Shown: positions 48,346 to 59,900 of the stretch, piece after piece
Layout: each line of letters starts with the position of its first letter
Numbering within the stretch: position 1 is the stretch's first letter
Source of the DNA: Rotaria sp. Silwood1
Lineage: Eukaryota > Rotifera > Eurotatoria > Philodinida > Philodinidae
DNA: 64,000 nucleotides
Direction: 5' to 3'
Assembly: GCA_905250075.1 (NCBI GenBank)
Contig: CAJNOP010000045.1
Location: 62,001-126,000 of the forward strand
Translations under genes and position numbers: made by a program
The notes under the pieces: generated by a model
The model's input: only the letters and a program-made list of their open reading frames with translations
Database searches by the model: none
Told to the model about the DNA's origin: nothing

Positions 48346-48822
48346 ACTCCTATTTGGCTTGTAGAACAGGTGATATCGACCCAGTGAAACGAATTCTTGC
48401 GTCAACTAATTATATTGACTTGAATCGTCTCGCGCAGAATGGAAGCACAGCGCTACATGCAGCTACTTTCTTTGGTCATAGTGATATTGTTCTACGGCTG
48501 CTTCATCAATACGGTATTCAACGTCATCGGCGAAATCGGTTCGGCCTTGCTGCTTACGAAGAGGCCGCTACTGATGAGTTTCACCAGTATTCTATCGTTC
48601 ATCAAATTCAGAACAATTCTCCAGTGATACTATTGATCATGGTGAGAATCCGTTTATTTCGGCTGTTGATGAACAAGCAGAAGATGAAGATGACAACAAT
48701 GAAAGACCAGACGACTGGGTAGCTGGAGTTTATGGTGAAATCGGAGTTCGTCTAGGTCAAGCAATCGGAAACTTTTTCAAAAATATGCTGAAATCATCAA
48801 TTTGGCGACCATTAATTCCGCT
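48346..48822 (+). pseudogene. Ankyrin-repeat gene fragment with frameshift
   Basis: After AG at 48,345 the frame reads SYLACRTGDIDPVKRIL, then an ankyrin repeat (NGSTALHAATFFGHSDIVLR) and NRFGLAAYEEAATDEFHQY. At about 48,590 the coding sense moves to another frame (SSNSEQFSSDTIDHGENPF, then DDWVAGVYGEIGVRLGQAIG) without a splice signal. The second frame runs into a GT array at 48,826. The ankyrin plus acidic linker style recalls large rotifer families with ankyrin repeats before a C-terminal enzyme domain, but no such domain is present. I read it as a truncated, frameshifted copy. Confidence 0.6.
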
Positions 48823-48825
48823 TCT

Positions 48826-48900
48826 AGGGTGTGGATGTGTGGGTTGTGGGTGTAGGTGGATGTGGTTGCGGATGTGGGTGTGGGTTGTGAGTTGTGGCTG
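48826..48900 (+). repeat. GT-rich telomere-like array, G-strand
   Basis: About 75 bp of GGGTGTGGATGTG/GGGTTGTGGGTGTAGG units. It directly truncates the ankyrin fragment on its left and touches the terminal repeat of the 48,901 element on its right. Confidence 0.8.
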
Positions 48901-49107
48901 TACACTCTAAAAAAAAAAGGTTTTGTCGGAAACCTATAGAGGGTTTCCGGGTTTGTCACTATATGAAACCCTTTATAGGTTTCCGAGAAAGGGTTTCCGA
49001 GCTCTCGAAAACCTTCAAAAGCAATGAAAAAAGCTCACGATCTCGGAAACCTATTGAAGGTTTTCGAGACTTCGAAAATCTTCAATAGATTTCCGGCAGC
49101 TACGCAC

Positions 49108-49960
49108 TACCCTTACTCTATCCCCTTATTCTAATCCCTTAATCTATTCCCTTATTCTATCCTCTTATTCTAATCTCTTATTCTAACCGCTTAATCTATC
49201 CCCTTACTCTAACCCCTTATGTTAATCTTTTATTCTATCCCCTTATTCTAAACCCTTAATCTAAATCCTAATTCTATCCCCTTATGTTAATCCCTTATTC
49301 TAACCACTTAATCTATCCGCTTATTCTAACCCCTTATTCTATCCCCTTATTCTAACCCCTTATTCTAACCACTTAATCTATCCGCTTATTCTAACCCCTT
49401 ATTCTAATCCCTTAATCTATCCCCTTATTCTAACCCCTTAATCTATCCCCTTAATCTATCCCCTTATTCTATCCCCTTAATCTAAATCCTTATTCTAATC
49501 CCTTATTCTAACCCCTTATATTAATCCCGTATTCTAGCCCCTTAATCTAAATCCTAATTCTATCCCCTTATGTTAATCCCTTATTCTAACCCCTTATTCT
49601 ATCCCCTAATTATATCCCCTTATTCTAACCCCTTATGTTAATCCGTTATTCTAACCGCGTGATCTAACTCCTTATTATAATCCCTTCATCTGTCCTCTTA
49701 TTCTAACCCCTTATTCTAACCCCTTAATCTAACCCCTTATTATAATCCCTTCATCTGTCCCCTTATTCTAATCCCTCATGTTAATCCCCTATTCTAACCC
49801 CTTAATCTATCCGCTTATTCTAATCTCTTATTCCATTGCTTATTCTAACCTCTTCATTTGAGGCCTCACTCTACTCTGTTGTTCTAATTTCTAATACAAG
49901 TCGTTAACCTATATCTATCCGCTTATTCTAACCGCTAATCTAACTTCTTCATCGATATCA
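49108..49960 (+). repeat. CCCCTTATTCTAA minisatellite
   Basis: About 850 bp of drifting 12-13-bp units, CCCCTTATTCTAA and CCCCTTAATCTAT, on the plus strand. No inverted partner is seen except weak units in the same direction at 50,835-51,060. Confidence 0.9.
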
Positions 49961-50329
49961 AGGGGAAAGAAACTGATTTCTAATGCCAGAAATCAATTTG
50001 AAATCAACAGAAATTAATAGAGATCCTTGCTATTGTGTGTATATCTCAGCTTGTCAGAATTTTGATATCCATAGTAGGGGTAAGAAATCACTGTTATCTG
50101 AGAAGGAAAAATTTGTGAGATTGATTTTTTCGTTAGGGCAAATGTATTTTCCGAAAATGATGATTTTCGCATAAAGTTTGAGCGGAAGCTATCGGAGTCG
50201 AGCAATCCAAATCTATAAGTGATTTCGAAAAATTTTCGAGTTTCGATTTTTTTGTCAGGGTGAAGCAATTTCTCATAGTTTTGCCAGCTCTATGGGAATA
50301 TCCGCATTTCTGCAAAATAGGCCTTCAGT

Positions 50330-50720
50330 GGCCGAAAAAATCAAGCTGATAAATTTTGAAAAGCGAGTCACAGATTCGAATTCCTGGACCCCCATGACCT
50401 TTGGCCAAACTTTATAGAAAATCGTTATTTTTTGAAAATAGCCTTATCCTAAGAAAAGAATGAAAATCACAAATTTTGTAAAACGGCTCATAGATTCGGA
50501 TTCCTCGACCTTGATAACCTTTGGTCAAACTTTATGGAAAATCGTTATTTTCTGAAAATAGCCTTATCCTAACAAAAAAATGAAACTCACAAATTTTGTA
50601 AAACGACTTATAGATTCGAATTCCTGGACCTCGATAACCTTTGATCAAACTTTATAGAAAATCGTTATTTTTTGAAAATAGCGTTATCCTAACAAAAAAA
50701 TGAAACTCACAAACTTTTCG
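50330..50720 (+). repeat. 120-bp tandem repeat, about 3.2 copies
   Basis: GCCTTATCCTAA recurs at 50,441, 50,561 and (as GCGTTATCCTAA) 50,681, exactly 120 bp apart. Units include TAGATTCGAATTCCTGGACC, GATAACCTTTG and AAACTTTATAGAAAATCG. Copies are about 90% alike. Confidence 0.9.
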
Positions 50721-51882
50721 TTACCGGTTATTGGGCAACGGAACGGTAGCGGAATTCCTCTAACTCGAAATCGTCAGAAATCATGGAAATCACTAGAAAT
50801 CAAGAAATCGGAAATCAGTTTGTTCCTCTTTGATCTGTATCTGTCCCCTTATTCTACTTTCTTGTTCTACCCCTTTATTCTAACCTCTAATATAACTCCT
50901 TAATCTATATCTATCCCTAAATGTATCGTGCTAATCTAAGTCCTTAATCTATGTGTATCCTCTTATTCTAACTCGTTGTTGTAATGTCTTATTCCGTGGT
51001 CTTATTCTAACTCTTTAATGTATATCTGTCCGCTTATTGTAACCCTTAATCTAACTTCTTAACGTTGATCTGAATTTCATATTGGTGAACATGTGTCCAT
51101 AGTATAACCAGGGAAGAAAAACCTAAGTTCGGCACGAAATTGCTTGACTACGATGCCTTTAGAGGGCATATAGTGACCATCCAATTTAGCGCGACTCTTC
51201 GATTTTCACAGTAAAATGTGTCATAATACATCCAAATTTTAGGCTGTTTGAAATATAAAAACGAATTAGAATTCTTTTGGGAACAAGGCCTTCTTTTACA
51301 TTTCTCAGATTTCTTATGTTTTACAAAGCAACTTCACACAAATTAAGTAAGGTTTATGTCATGCATATCGAGCACCGCTTTACCTGAAAATCACACGATA
51401 GAACATGAGAATAAAAAAGATCATATTGGAATGCTAATCGGATTTTGCATACTACTTAATGGGTTTTCGGAACTTTTTCTCGAAAACTCAAAGGTTTTCG
51501 CAACATTTGGAAACCCTAAGGGGTTTTCCAGTTATGTTCGGAAACCTTGCTAGATTTCTGGAAAACGCTTCGACCGTTTCCGATGCCCGGAAACCCAAAA
51601 GGGTTTTCGATAAAAAAATATCGAAAACCCAAAGGTATGCGAGGATACGCAATGGGTATCCGAAAAGGTTTTCGAAGCAAAAGCGGTTTCCGAGAATACG
51701 GTTGAGGGTTTCCGAATCCTCTCTCTCCAGAATCCATTGGTTTCCGGAGGCTTGGAAACCCTCAAGATATTGTCAGAAACTCAACATAAGTTCGGAAACC
51801 CTTCCGGAAACCTAAAAAGGTTTGCGAAAAGGTTTCCGAAGGGGTATCGGTTTCCGAGGAAACCTTTTTTTTTTAGAGTGTA

Positions 51883-52090
51883 GGTGTCATTGTGGGTGTA
51901 GCTATGGGTATGAGTGAAAAGAATTTCTTCGATCCACCCACCCCACCCCACACCCACATCCACATTCACGCCCACTCCTTGACTTAAAAACATCAAAGAA
52001 AACGAACGTGAATATCTATGGAGGGTGTGAGTATGGTTTGGATGTTGATAAAGTCGTTCTCCTTATCTACACCCGCATTCACCCTCGAAA
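51883..52090. repeat. Two small G-then-C telomere-like inverted arrays
   Basis: First, GTGTCATTGTGGGTGTAG and ATGGGTATGAGTG (51,884-51,918) face CCACCCACCCCACCCCAC and ACCCACATCCACATTCAC (51,936-51,975). Second, GGAGGGTGTGAGTATGG (52,020) faces CTACACCCGCATTCACCCTC (52,067-52,086) across about 30 bases. Both have the G-rich arm first. Confidence 0.75.
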
Positions 52091-52776
52091 TATTCATAGG
52101 ATCAATGCTAGGTACGTTAGTGAATTGTGGCACGGAGTCTAGAATGGTTATACCAGTATAAAGAATAAATTGTAGCATAAAGACTCTCACATGCAACAGC
52201 GCAAGCCTGATTTATTGATAGGAGTTGGTTAAATCAAGGTAGTTTTTTGAGTGAAATATTATTAAAACCTCACCATTGAGATTCGTTGTAGTTATTATTA
52301 TATAGATGCAAATGTCCGCTATCTCTCTTCGGGATCCATGTTCACGCCGAGTGAAGAGTATATTAGATGTAAATTGTCGAATGTGATTATGTGATGTTTT
52401 AATCGGATTGAAAGCATTATTAAAAAAGCCGTTTTTCCGCTTTTTTTCTCTGCAGACACAATGTAAATCTTGCGATATAATATTTGCTAATGTTTCATGA
52501 TTACGCGTGGAATATATCTGGAAAATGATCACGTACGCCAAATTATAATAAAATAGCTATTCTATGTTCTTCATTTATATCAAACTAGCAACTATACATA
52601 AATGAGACAATGTGTAAGTCTTGAAAAGTTTCATCGAGCCAAGGAATAAGGCGATCATTGTTGCGTTAATGTCTTTTTAATTTAAATTTTCAAGAATTTA
52701 AATTTTAAAGAAATGTAAATGTTCGAGGCAAATTTTTAAAAATTTTACTCTTTTTATCTTTAAAATTAAAATTTAT
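52091..52776. other. Spacer, no gene supported
   Basis: The minus-strand open frame at 52,212-52,541 lacks recognisable features and has no splice or start support. AT-rich toward the right side. Nothing else seen. Confidence 0.5.
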
Positions 52777-53393
52777 TTTAAGTCTAAACATGCAGCACTA
52801 AAAATCATTTTAAATTCAAATTTAAAATAAACTAAATATTTTCCGAGTTTTATTTTGGATAGTCACATTTATTTTATGCTCATACTGCATGGAAATCTAA
52901 TCGAAAATACTCCAGAAACTGTTTCAAAGACAATTTAAATGTAATTTCATATAAATCAAAGAGATCTGATCCTACTTATATCGATTAAAATCCAATATCA
53001 ATGATACCCAGTTGTTTTAATAATGAAGCTAAACCCGATTTTAATGCTTAATGTAGACCTCAAATCCAATTTAAGCTATTGAATCCGATTTCAAGAATTT
53101 TATCAACACTCACACTCATTAAAAGCTCATCAGTATCATGAATATTGGATATTAATTGATATAAATAGTGTTAGATTTCTTTCAATTAGATCTCAACACA
53201 TTTGACCTATTTATGAAACTCATTCAAACGTGTTTTGATTAGATTTTAATACAGTATGAGCTTAAAATATATCTTAATTTCATAAAGTGAAATCGAGAAA
53301 AAAATTAATTTCTTTTAAATATAGGTCTCAAATATTCAAATTTATTTTAAATCCGAATTTTTTAGAGTCTCAGTTGGACTTAATAAATTATTC
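52777..53393. mobile_element. Large AT-rich foldback element
   Basis: Left sequence TTTTAAGTCTAAAC (52,777) and right GTTGGACTTAATAA (to 53,393) are the ends of arms of about 230 bp. Pairing blocks include GCTCATACTGCATGG with CAGTATGAGC, and CCAATATCAATGATACC with GTATCATGAATATTGG near the centre. It is palindromic almost to the middle and carries no ORF. Confidence 0.65.
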
Positions 53394-53926
53394 TGAATAT
53401 AAACTCAATAAACATAGTTTTACAGTGTAAGCAAGACAAAGAAGCCAATTGTGAACAAAACAGAGTAACACTTATTCGTGCGAGGGCATTGACTAGCCTT
53501 CGACAACCTGATATTGAGCGAAAAGCGTAATGATTTGTTTTCCTTTATTCTTGTAAATTGATTTTTTTGTGTCCGTTGAAAGATGGTTTCAGGATTGTTT
53601 TAAAAAAATGGGAAATACCGACTCGAACGGAATTCACTTCTCAGGATCAATGAACATTGGTTGTCCACTTCTAGATGCGCATTCTTGATTCCTTCATTCT
53701 AACTATTTCCTTTTATCAAATACTTTTCTTCGATCTCTTTATAAGCTATTTCAACCGTTATTCTTAGAGATCGAGTCGATTTTGTTGAAGATGAATGTAT
53801 ATTCAGCAGGAATAAAATTATGCCGATGATAATACGCAAGCTGTTTCAATCCTCTTGGGTGAGAAAGTACATTAAAACAGTTTGAAGAAATACTTTGCCG
53901 ATACTTGGTTGACAACTTATACCTCT
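53394..53926. other. Upstream region of the receptor gene
   Basis: Contains a short coding-like piece at 53,433-53,528 (NCEQNRVTLIRARALTSLRQ, stop TAA) that may be a leftover exon. Otherwise AT-rich and probably promoter of the receptor starting at 53,927. Confidence 0.4.
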
Positions 53927-56900
53927 ATGCTTTTACGTTGGTTCTTCTGTCTTTCTTATTTTACTCTCTGTCAATCAAAATTTCTTTTGTACCATACATA
54001 CATAGCACCTCAATTAGACTATGATTGCCTATACAATGCTAAAGTGGACGATCATCGTTACGTACTCATTCCTTATTGTATTCGCTTGAACGAAACAGAG
54101 TTAATAGATGAGCAGAAGTTTCAACTTCAATCATCTCACATACGGGGTGTTCGGCATTCGTTGGATGATCTTCGTCGAGAGAATATAACTATTGATCAGC
54201 TTTACAATTGGAACGCTCCTTTGGATGTGATTGAGCATTATATCACGTACAACAAGGAAACTGATAAAAATGCTTTTTTCTGGAATTGTACAGCACCATG
54301 GTTTGGTCGCTTCTGTCAATATAAATTTGACTTGGACTCACATCACTCAGATTTGCAAAGCGTTTTAGCTGAACGACTCGAAGCACGGCTTCATATAAAT
54401 GTAGTGGGTGTTCTAGATATTACTAAGGAAGGAACCTGCTATATAGGCTTGTCAAATTGTGAAATTCACGGAGGACGATGTTTAGATTGGCGTGAGGTAT
54501 GTAACGGACAAGCGGAGTGCTTAAATGGCGAAGATGAACTTAACTGCTGGCAGATGGAGATCAATGAATGTCAATCTGATGAGTTTCGATGTACAAATGG
54601 TGCTTGCATTTCCCAAGAGTTTTTCCGTGATTTCAGTAGTGAATGCTCAGACCAAAGTGATGAAATTTTTGAGCCAAGGCGACAAACTGATATTGGTAAC
54701 TATACATAGATTAATGGCAAAACTAAGTTGAGCATTCGTGTAGATTTTTCAAGAATTCCCAAAGAAAACGTTTGTGTTTTAGCGGAGCATGTGAGGTACG
54801 AATTTCACGGAAAATAAAGGGTGTTTCAGTTCCAATAAGTTCTATTATAGAATGTTTCTAGGAATCCATTTCATGTTGAATGTAGACTATAGGCTACATG
54901 AAAACTAAAACAATCTGTACATGGTAAACACATTTTTGGGCTTTAAGTTTTTTCCCTCTTGAATACTCAGCGCTGTCAGGGCACTGAGAAGATCCATGAT
55001 ATGCATCTCTGTATGGCAAAATGACTGTTTATACGTACTTGCTTTTGAAGCTGAGTGTGCATATAATGATGTAATAACAATAACTACCTCATCGATTTGA
55101 CTCAGTATGATGAATCACTGTATATCAGATGGATTTCTAAATGATTTAAGACTAATTAGATGAAAGTAGGTGTCACAGAAAAACTGTATTTCTCAAGAAA
55201 AGAAGAAATTCAATAACTCGACGTCGTGTAGATCAAAATAAAAGAATCTTTCTATCAGACCAGTCGATTGGCAATCAGCTGAAGTCTAAGCATGATTCCA
55301 GAATATTGCGTTTAAAAGTACCCATTAGGAATGCATCTAATTAGTCTCTAGATAACCAATTAATTTTTAGCACGAGGTTTAGATCTTTCTTCTTTAATAG
55401 TGAGAAGTATTCCTCGCTATCATGTTCCTATGAAACATTATTCAAATACATCTATCATCATTTATCTTTCAAACGGATAATAGTTTTTATGCCTTGTATC
55501 CTTCTTGGTGTCTTTTTCTGTTTATTATTGAATGAAAAATGTTTCAGCATATTCCGTGACGAGACCCTTATGCTATCGAAGTGACAGTTTTCTATGTGAA
55601 GAAAGTACATGTCCTGGTCGACAATTCTTCCCATGTGGTGACGGACAATGTCGCGAAACTGTCATGTCAAAGTCTACCGATTTTAATATTTTCGATAGCT
55701 CCGATCGATGTGGAAACGGTCGAGATGTGCGTCTGGTACGTTTTATGCTCGGTCATAACTTTTCGGATATGTGTTGGATGGTCATGGTATGCTTGCTGGA
55801 GCTAGATCATTATTATCCAGAATTTCGGTGTACTGACGTGTGCAGCCAAACTGGCAGTTGCCCGTGGATCGTAAATGATGTTTGTCCTGACGAATATTTC
55901 TTCTTTCCATTTCGTCCTGTTGTTTCGACACGTGTATATTTTCTTTACAAAAAAACCTACTCTCGAAACTGGAAAACTGATTATCTGCCCGATTTCATTT
56001 GCTATGACCCACAAATCTGTTCTGCGCTCGCTAGTACGATGGTATTCGCTAATCTCAGCTGTGTAAAATCCAAGGAAATTTCGCTTCTTAACCCGAAGAG
56101 AGAAAAACCTTGGGTTCAGTATGTAGATTTGATTCATATATTTTTTCGGAGTTGCTCGCCGTCACCTAATCTTATCGCTATACGGCACAATGATTCAACT
56201 TTTTCTTGTCTAAATGGACTATTCCATTGTCGTGGAACATCCAAATGCATATCACCCTATCGATTACTAGATGGTTTTCGTGACTGCCTCAACTCAACTG
56301 ATGAAGATAATTCAATGGATAGTTGTATATTCAAACTAAACCATCAATTTCATTGCTCGTCAACATCGTGTATACCGCAGCGAAAGGTGATGAACGGCTT
56401 CGTTGAATGCATTAATCGAGCCGATGAAATCGGACCAAGCATATGCGTCGAACCTCGAGATTTCGGTTGTCAGTATGCCAGAGGAACAATTGATTTACTA
56501 AAAGCCATTCCGTTTTCTTTTATTTGCAATGGATTAGATGAAACTAGTCTCATTACAGGTCTAGCATGGCTTGAAGACAATAATACTACTGATGAAACTG
56601 ATTGCTCCCCTGATGAGTGGCCTTGCAACAATCGTTACACGCGATGCAATGGGATTTGGAATTGTCCGAATGGCATTGACGAACTTAATTGTCCGCAAAC
56701 TGACATCTTTCTTGACAAGGCCGAATGCGAAAAGACAAATAAACATTTTTGCATTCGTGCAGACAATAATGAGTGGTCCTGCCTAGATCCAATGAAAACG
56801 GGAGACAATCAAATTGATTGCTTAGGTGAGAAAGCTAAATGACTACATTGTCCATGTGACAAACTGATAAATATAAAAAGTCACACTTATAAGAGAGGGT

Positions 56901-59900
56901 CCACGAGACGACCGACCAACTTTGTATGAAACTGGCCGCTGATAAAATTTTGATTTTTGATTTAACTACCCAAAAACGATAGACCATTATTGGAAGTTCC
57001 TAAATCCAAAATATCAGATATTTCTGACATTCCTATGAAAAACTCCAGATCATGCAAGTGACACACCCCTCCTTAGTTGGTCAAAAATCGCTATTTTTCT
57101 TGTGCTTCCAGTATTTTGCATTTTTCTCAGCATCCGAACATTTCTGGGAATTTGGGGACATCTCAAAAGATTCAGAAATGTTTTCTCTACAAAATTTACT
57201 ACGCCGGAAATCATACTTAAAAAAATTTTTTTTCCATGAAAAATCGACGCTGGGAGACCACAGACAAAATTTTGGGAAAAAAATGCTCTGAGAGGGACCA
57301 CAGGGTCGATTTCTCATGGAAAAACGTTTTTCTAAAAAAAAATATGTTTTTCGACGTAGTTTTTTACGCTGATTCCGAATATTCTATTCATTTCGCTATT
57401 GAAATTGATTATGATGAAGAGAGCCATCGAACATAGATTCCATTTTTTTACGGTTTTATATGTTTTTGCCATCAATACCACGAGAAGTCTAGTTTTCTCG
57501 GCAACTATACAAACTTTAAAGATATATCAATAGATACTTTCGAAGCTAATACTTCAGCGATTCTATATGAAGTAAAGCATTTCGCTCCATCTCTCTTCAT
57601 GAACAAATGTACAGACATCTATGAAAGTATACTTTGAGGTATCCTGCAGTTACTTGCACTGGATAGGATAGCTTCTTTTTGATTTATTTTTAATTTAATG
57701 AAAATAGGTTTCTATACTCAATTTTTTATGCTGATTACGAATCTGAAATCATATTTTTGATTTGGATGAACCTAAAATATGCATTAATTCGATTATGGGT
57801 CCCAACAGATAGAAATGTGCACTACCCCTCACTGTTTATGGTCCGGACTAGCTTTCTCTACCAAGGTTGAAAGTTTTTGAGTTATAACTTAAACGATGCA
57901 GAATTACAAGGACTTTCAGAAAAAACAAAAACTTATTTTGGGACAGCATTGTTCAGGATGGCTAATGTTAACATTATGAAAAATCTTCATTTTTAGGCAA
58001 TCGTAATTTTACTCGTATATGGAGACTATCACTTGATAAATAGCATTGTAGAATATACTGAATTAGTAAATTTTGTAGAGAAAACATTTCTAAATCTTTC
58101 GAGACGTCCCCAAATTCCCAGAAATGTTCGGATGCTGAGAAAAATGCAAAATACTGGAAGCACAAGAAAAATAGCGATTTTTGACCAACTAAGGAGGGGT
58201 GTGTCACTTGCATGATCTGGAGTTTTTCATAGGAATGTCAGAAATATCTGATATTTTGGATTTAGGAACTTCCAATAATGGTCTATGGTTTTTGAGTAGT
58301 TAAATCAAAAATCAAAATTTTATCAGCGGCCAGTTTCATACAAAGTTGGTCGGTCCTCTCGTGGACCCACTCATAAACCCTTGGTCTCTTAGCAGAACTT
58401 CTGAAAGACACAGCAACTCACTTTTTAGTATCTCAGAATGAACTTGTACGTGGTCTTCCAACTATAAACACATCCTCAAAGTATACTTGTCGATCTATCA
58501 TTATCTATAGAGCAGTTATTAAGATTTAAAATTGTAGTTATATAAGAGTCTTTTAGAAGACCTATACAGTAGAGGAAAATTCAAAATATACTGTTTGATA
58601 TTTTTTTTTTGTTTTTTATTACCATATGTTTTTATCTATTAATCCATCATATTTAGGAAGAATGTACAGAGCTTGCTGCATCTTTTGATACACTTAATTT
58701 AAACATCAAATGCAATTTAAAATAAAAAGTTTGTTATAAAAAAAAGATCATTTTTTTCTTTTCCAAAACTAAATGTTCATGATCTAGCTATATTTCTTTA
58801 TTTCGCACATATCTCAACGTAAGTAGATGATAAAATTAGTTTTTTTTTTAAAAAAAATACATAGTGAAAAATTCTACAAACGCTGTATGATTGGATTCTT
58901 TTTGCTTCTTCTGATGGTTTTTCCTATATTCAAAATGGGAAACATATAGATAGTTATATTACCCACCATCATATAGAAAATATTTTGAGAACTTTTACGA
59001 TTTGCTATAGGATTCAGTTTAGATAAGGCTTGCAAAGCTTTCGACTGCGCATCTTTGAAAAACAACTTCAATATTCTACCATTTTTTCAAGTCGAGATAT
59101 ATTCAGAACATAGAAGTTGTCGAAATATCTACAATGCAATGGGCAATAGCAATGTCATAGACGTTGTTCATTTTGAGTATAGAAAAAACTATCGAAACAG
59201 ATAAAAACGATTTCAATTACACAGCTTTTGCAGAAATTTTTACGGTACATCTTTTGAAAAGGATTCAACGTTTTATAGCTAATCTAAGTTGATATATACA
59301 CCAAATAAAAAATATCACCTGATTATGAACAGCGTAGAAATAGAAAACAGTTATTTTCCTCCCAGTACACTTTTTTTACATTTTAAATTTCATTTGATGT
59401 CTAAAGTGAATATGCCAAAAGACACAGCAAGTTCTGAGCATTCTGCTTAAATTTTGTAGGTTAGTAGATAAAAGCATGAAGTAAAAAAAAGCAAACGTTA
59501 CAACTTCAATTTTGCTCGACTTTATTGTGTAAACAAGCAAATATGTGAAATTCATTCTCACAGTCTTCATCCTTGCTGATTATTTGTCATTCGCATACTG
59601 TGAAGAGCAAGCACTATTATCGTGTTTCATTGAATCTGAAAGAGAACATTCGCTTTTTTCAGGAGCAACAGATGAACGCGACTTTTGTCGCAAAAAATAT
59701 CCACAAGAGATAATGCGACGCTATCGCTGTCTTGATAGTGATATCTGCATCGACCCATTACAAGTATGTGACTGTTTCAATGATTGTCCTGGAGGTACCG
59801 ATGAGTGGCGTGTGTGCACTTGGTTCAACAGGTCGGGAGAATATAATTGCATTGATTCTTTCAAGCAAGAAAAGATATATCATTGTCAAGAAGTCACCTT

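Larger units (their letters stand above)
48901..51882. mobile_element. Composite 3-kb element with TACACTCTAAAAAA inverted ends
   Basis: Perfect 23-bp terminal inverted repeats: TACACTCTAAAAAAAAAAGG then TTT at 48,901, and the exact complement ending at 51,882. Next to each end are palindrome-rich zones of GGAAACC/GGTTTCC units (48,925-49,095 and 51,460-51,870). Between them are a CCCCTTATTCTAA array, a 120-bp tandem repeat and a second, looser CCTTATTCTA stretch (50,835-51,060). No transposase-like ORF is present; the open frames at the right end translate the GGTTTCCG units. GT-rich telomere-like DNA lies immediately outside both ends, as if the element sits inside such an array. Confidence 0.75.

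Noticed and set aside
51459-51815. 118-codon plus-strand frame and opposite-strand partners
   Set aside because: Composed of translated GGTTTCCG/CGGAAACC units inside the 48,901-51,882 element.
53882-53926. Upstream extension of the receptor frame beginning at TTG
   Set aside because: Non-ATG start; the in-frame ATG at 53,927 is followed at once by a signal peptide.
54131-56137. Minus-strand frames of 61-111 codons within the receptor gene
   Set aside because: Antisense shadows of exons 1 and 2 of the LDLa/EGF/7TM gene.
57052-58215. Matching open frames of 60-83 codons in both arms of the intronic element
   Set aside because: They are mirror images created by the inverted repeat; no transposase motif, so not counted as genes.
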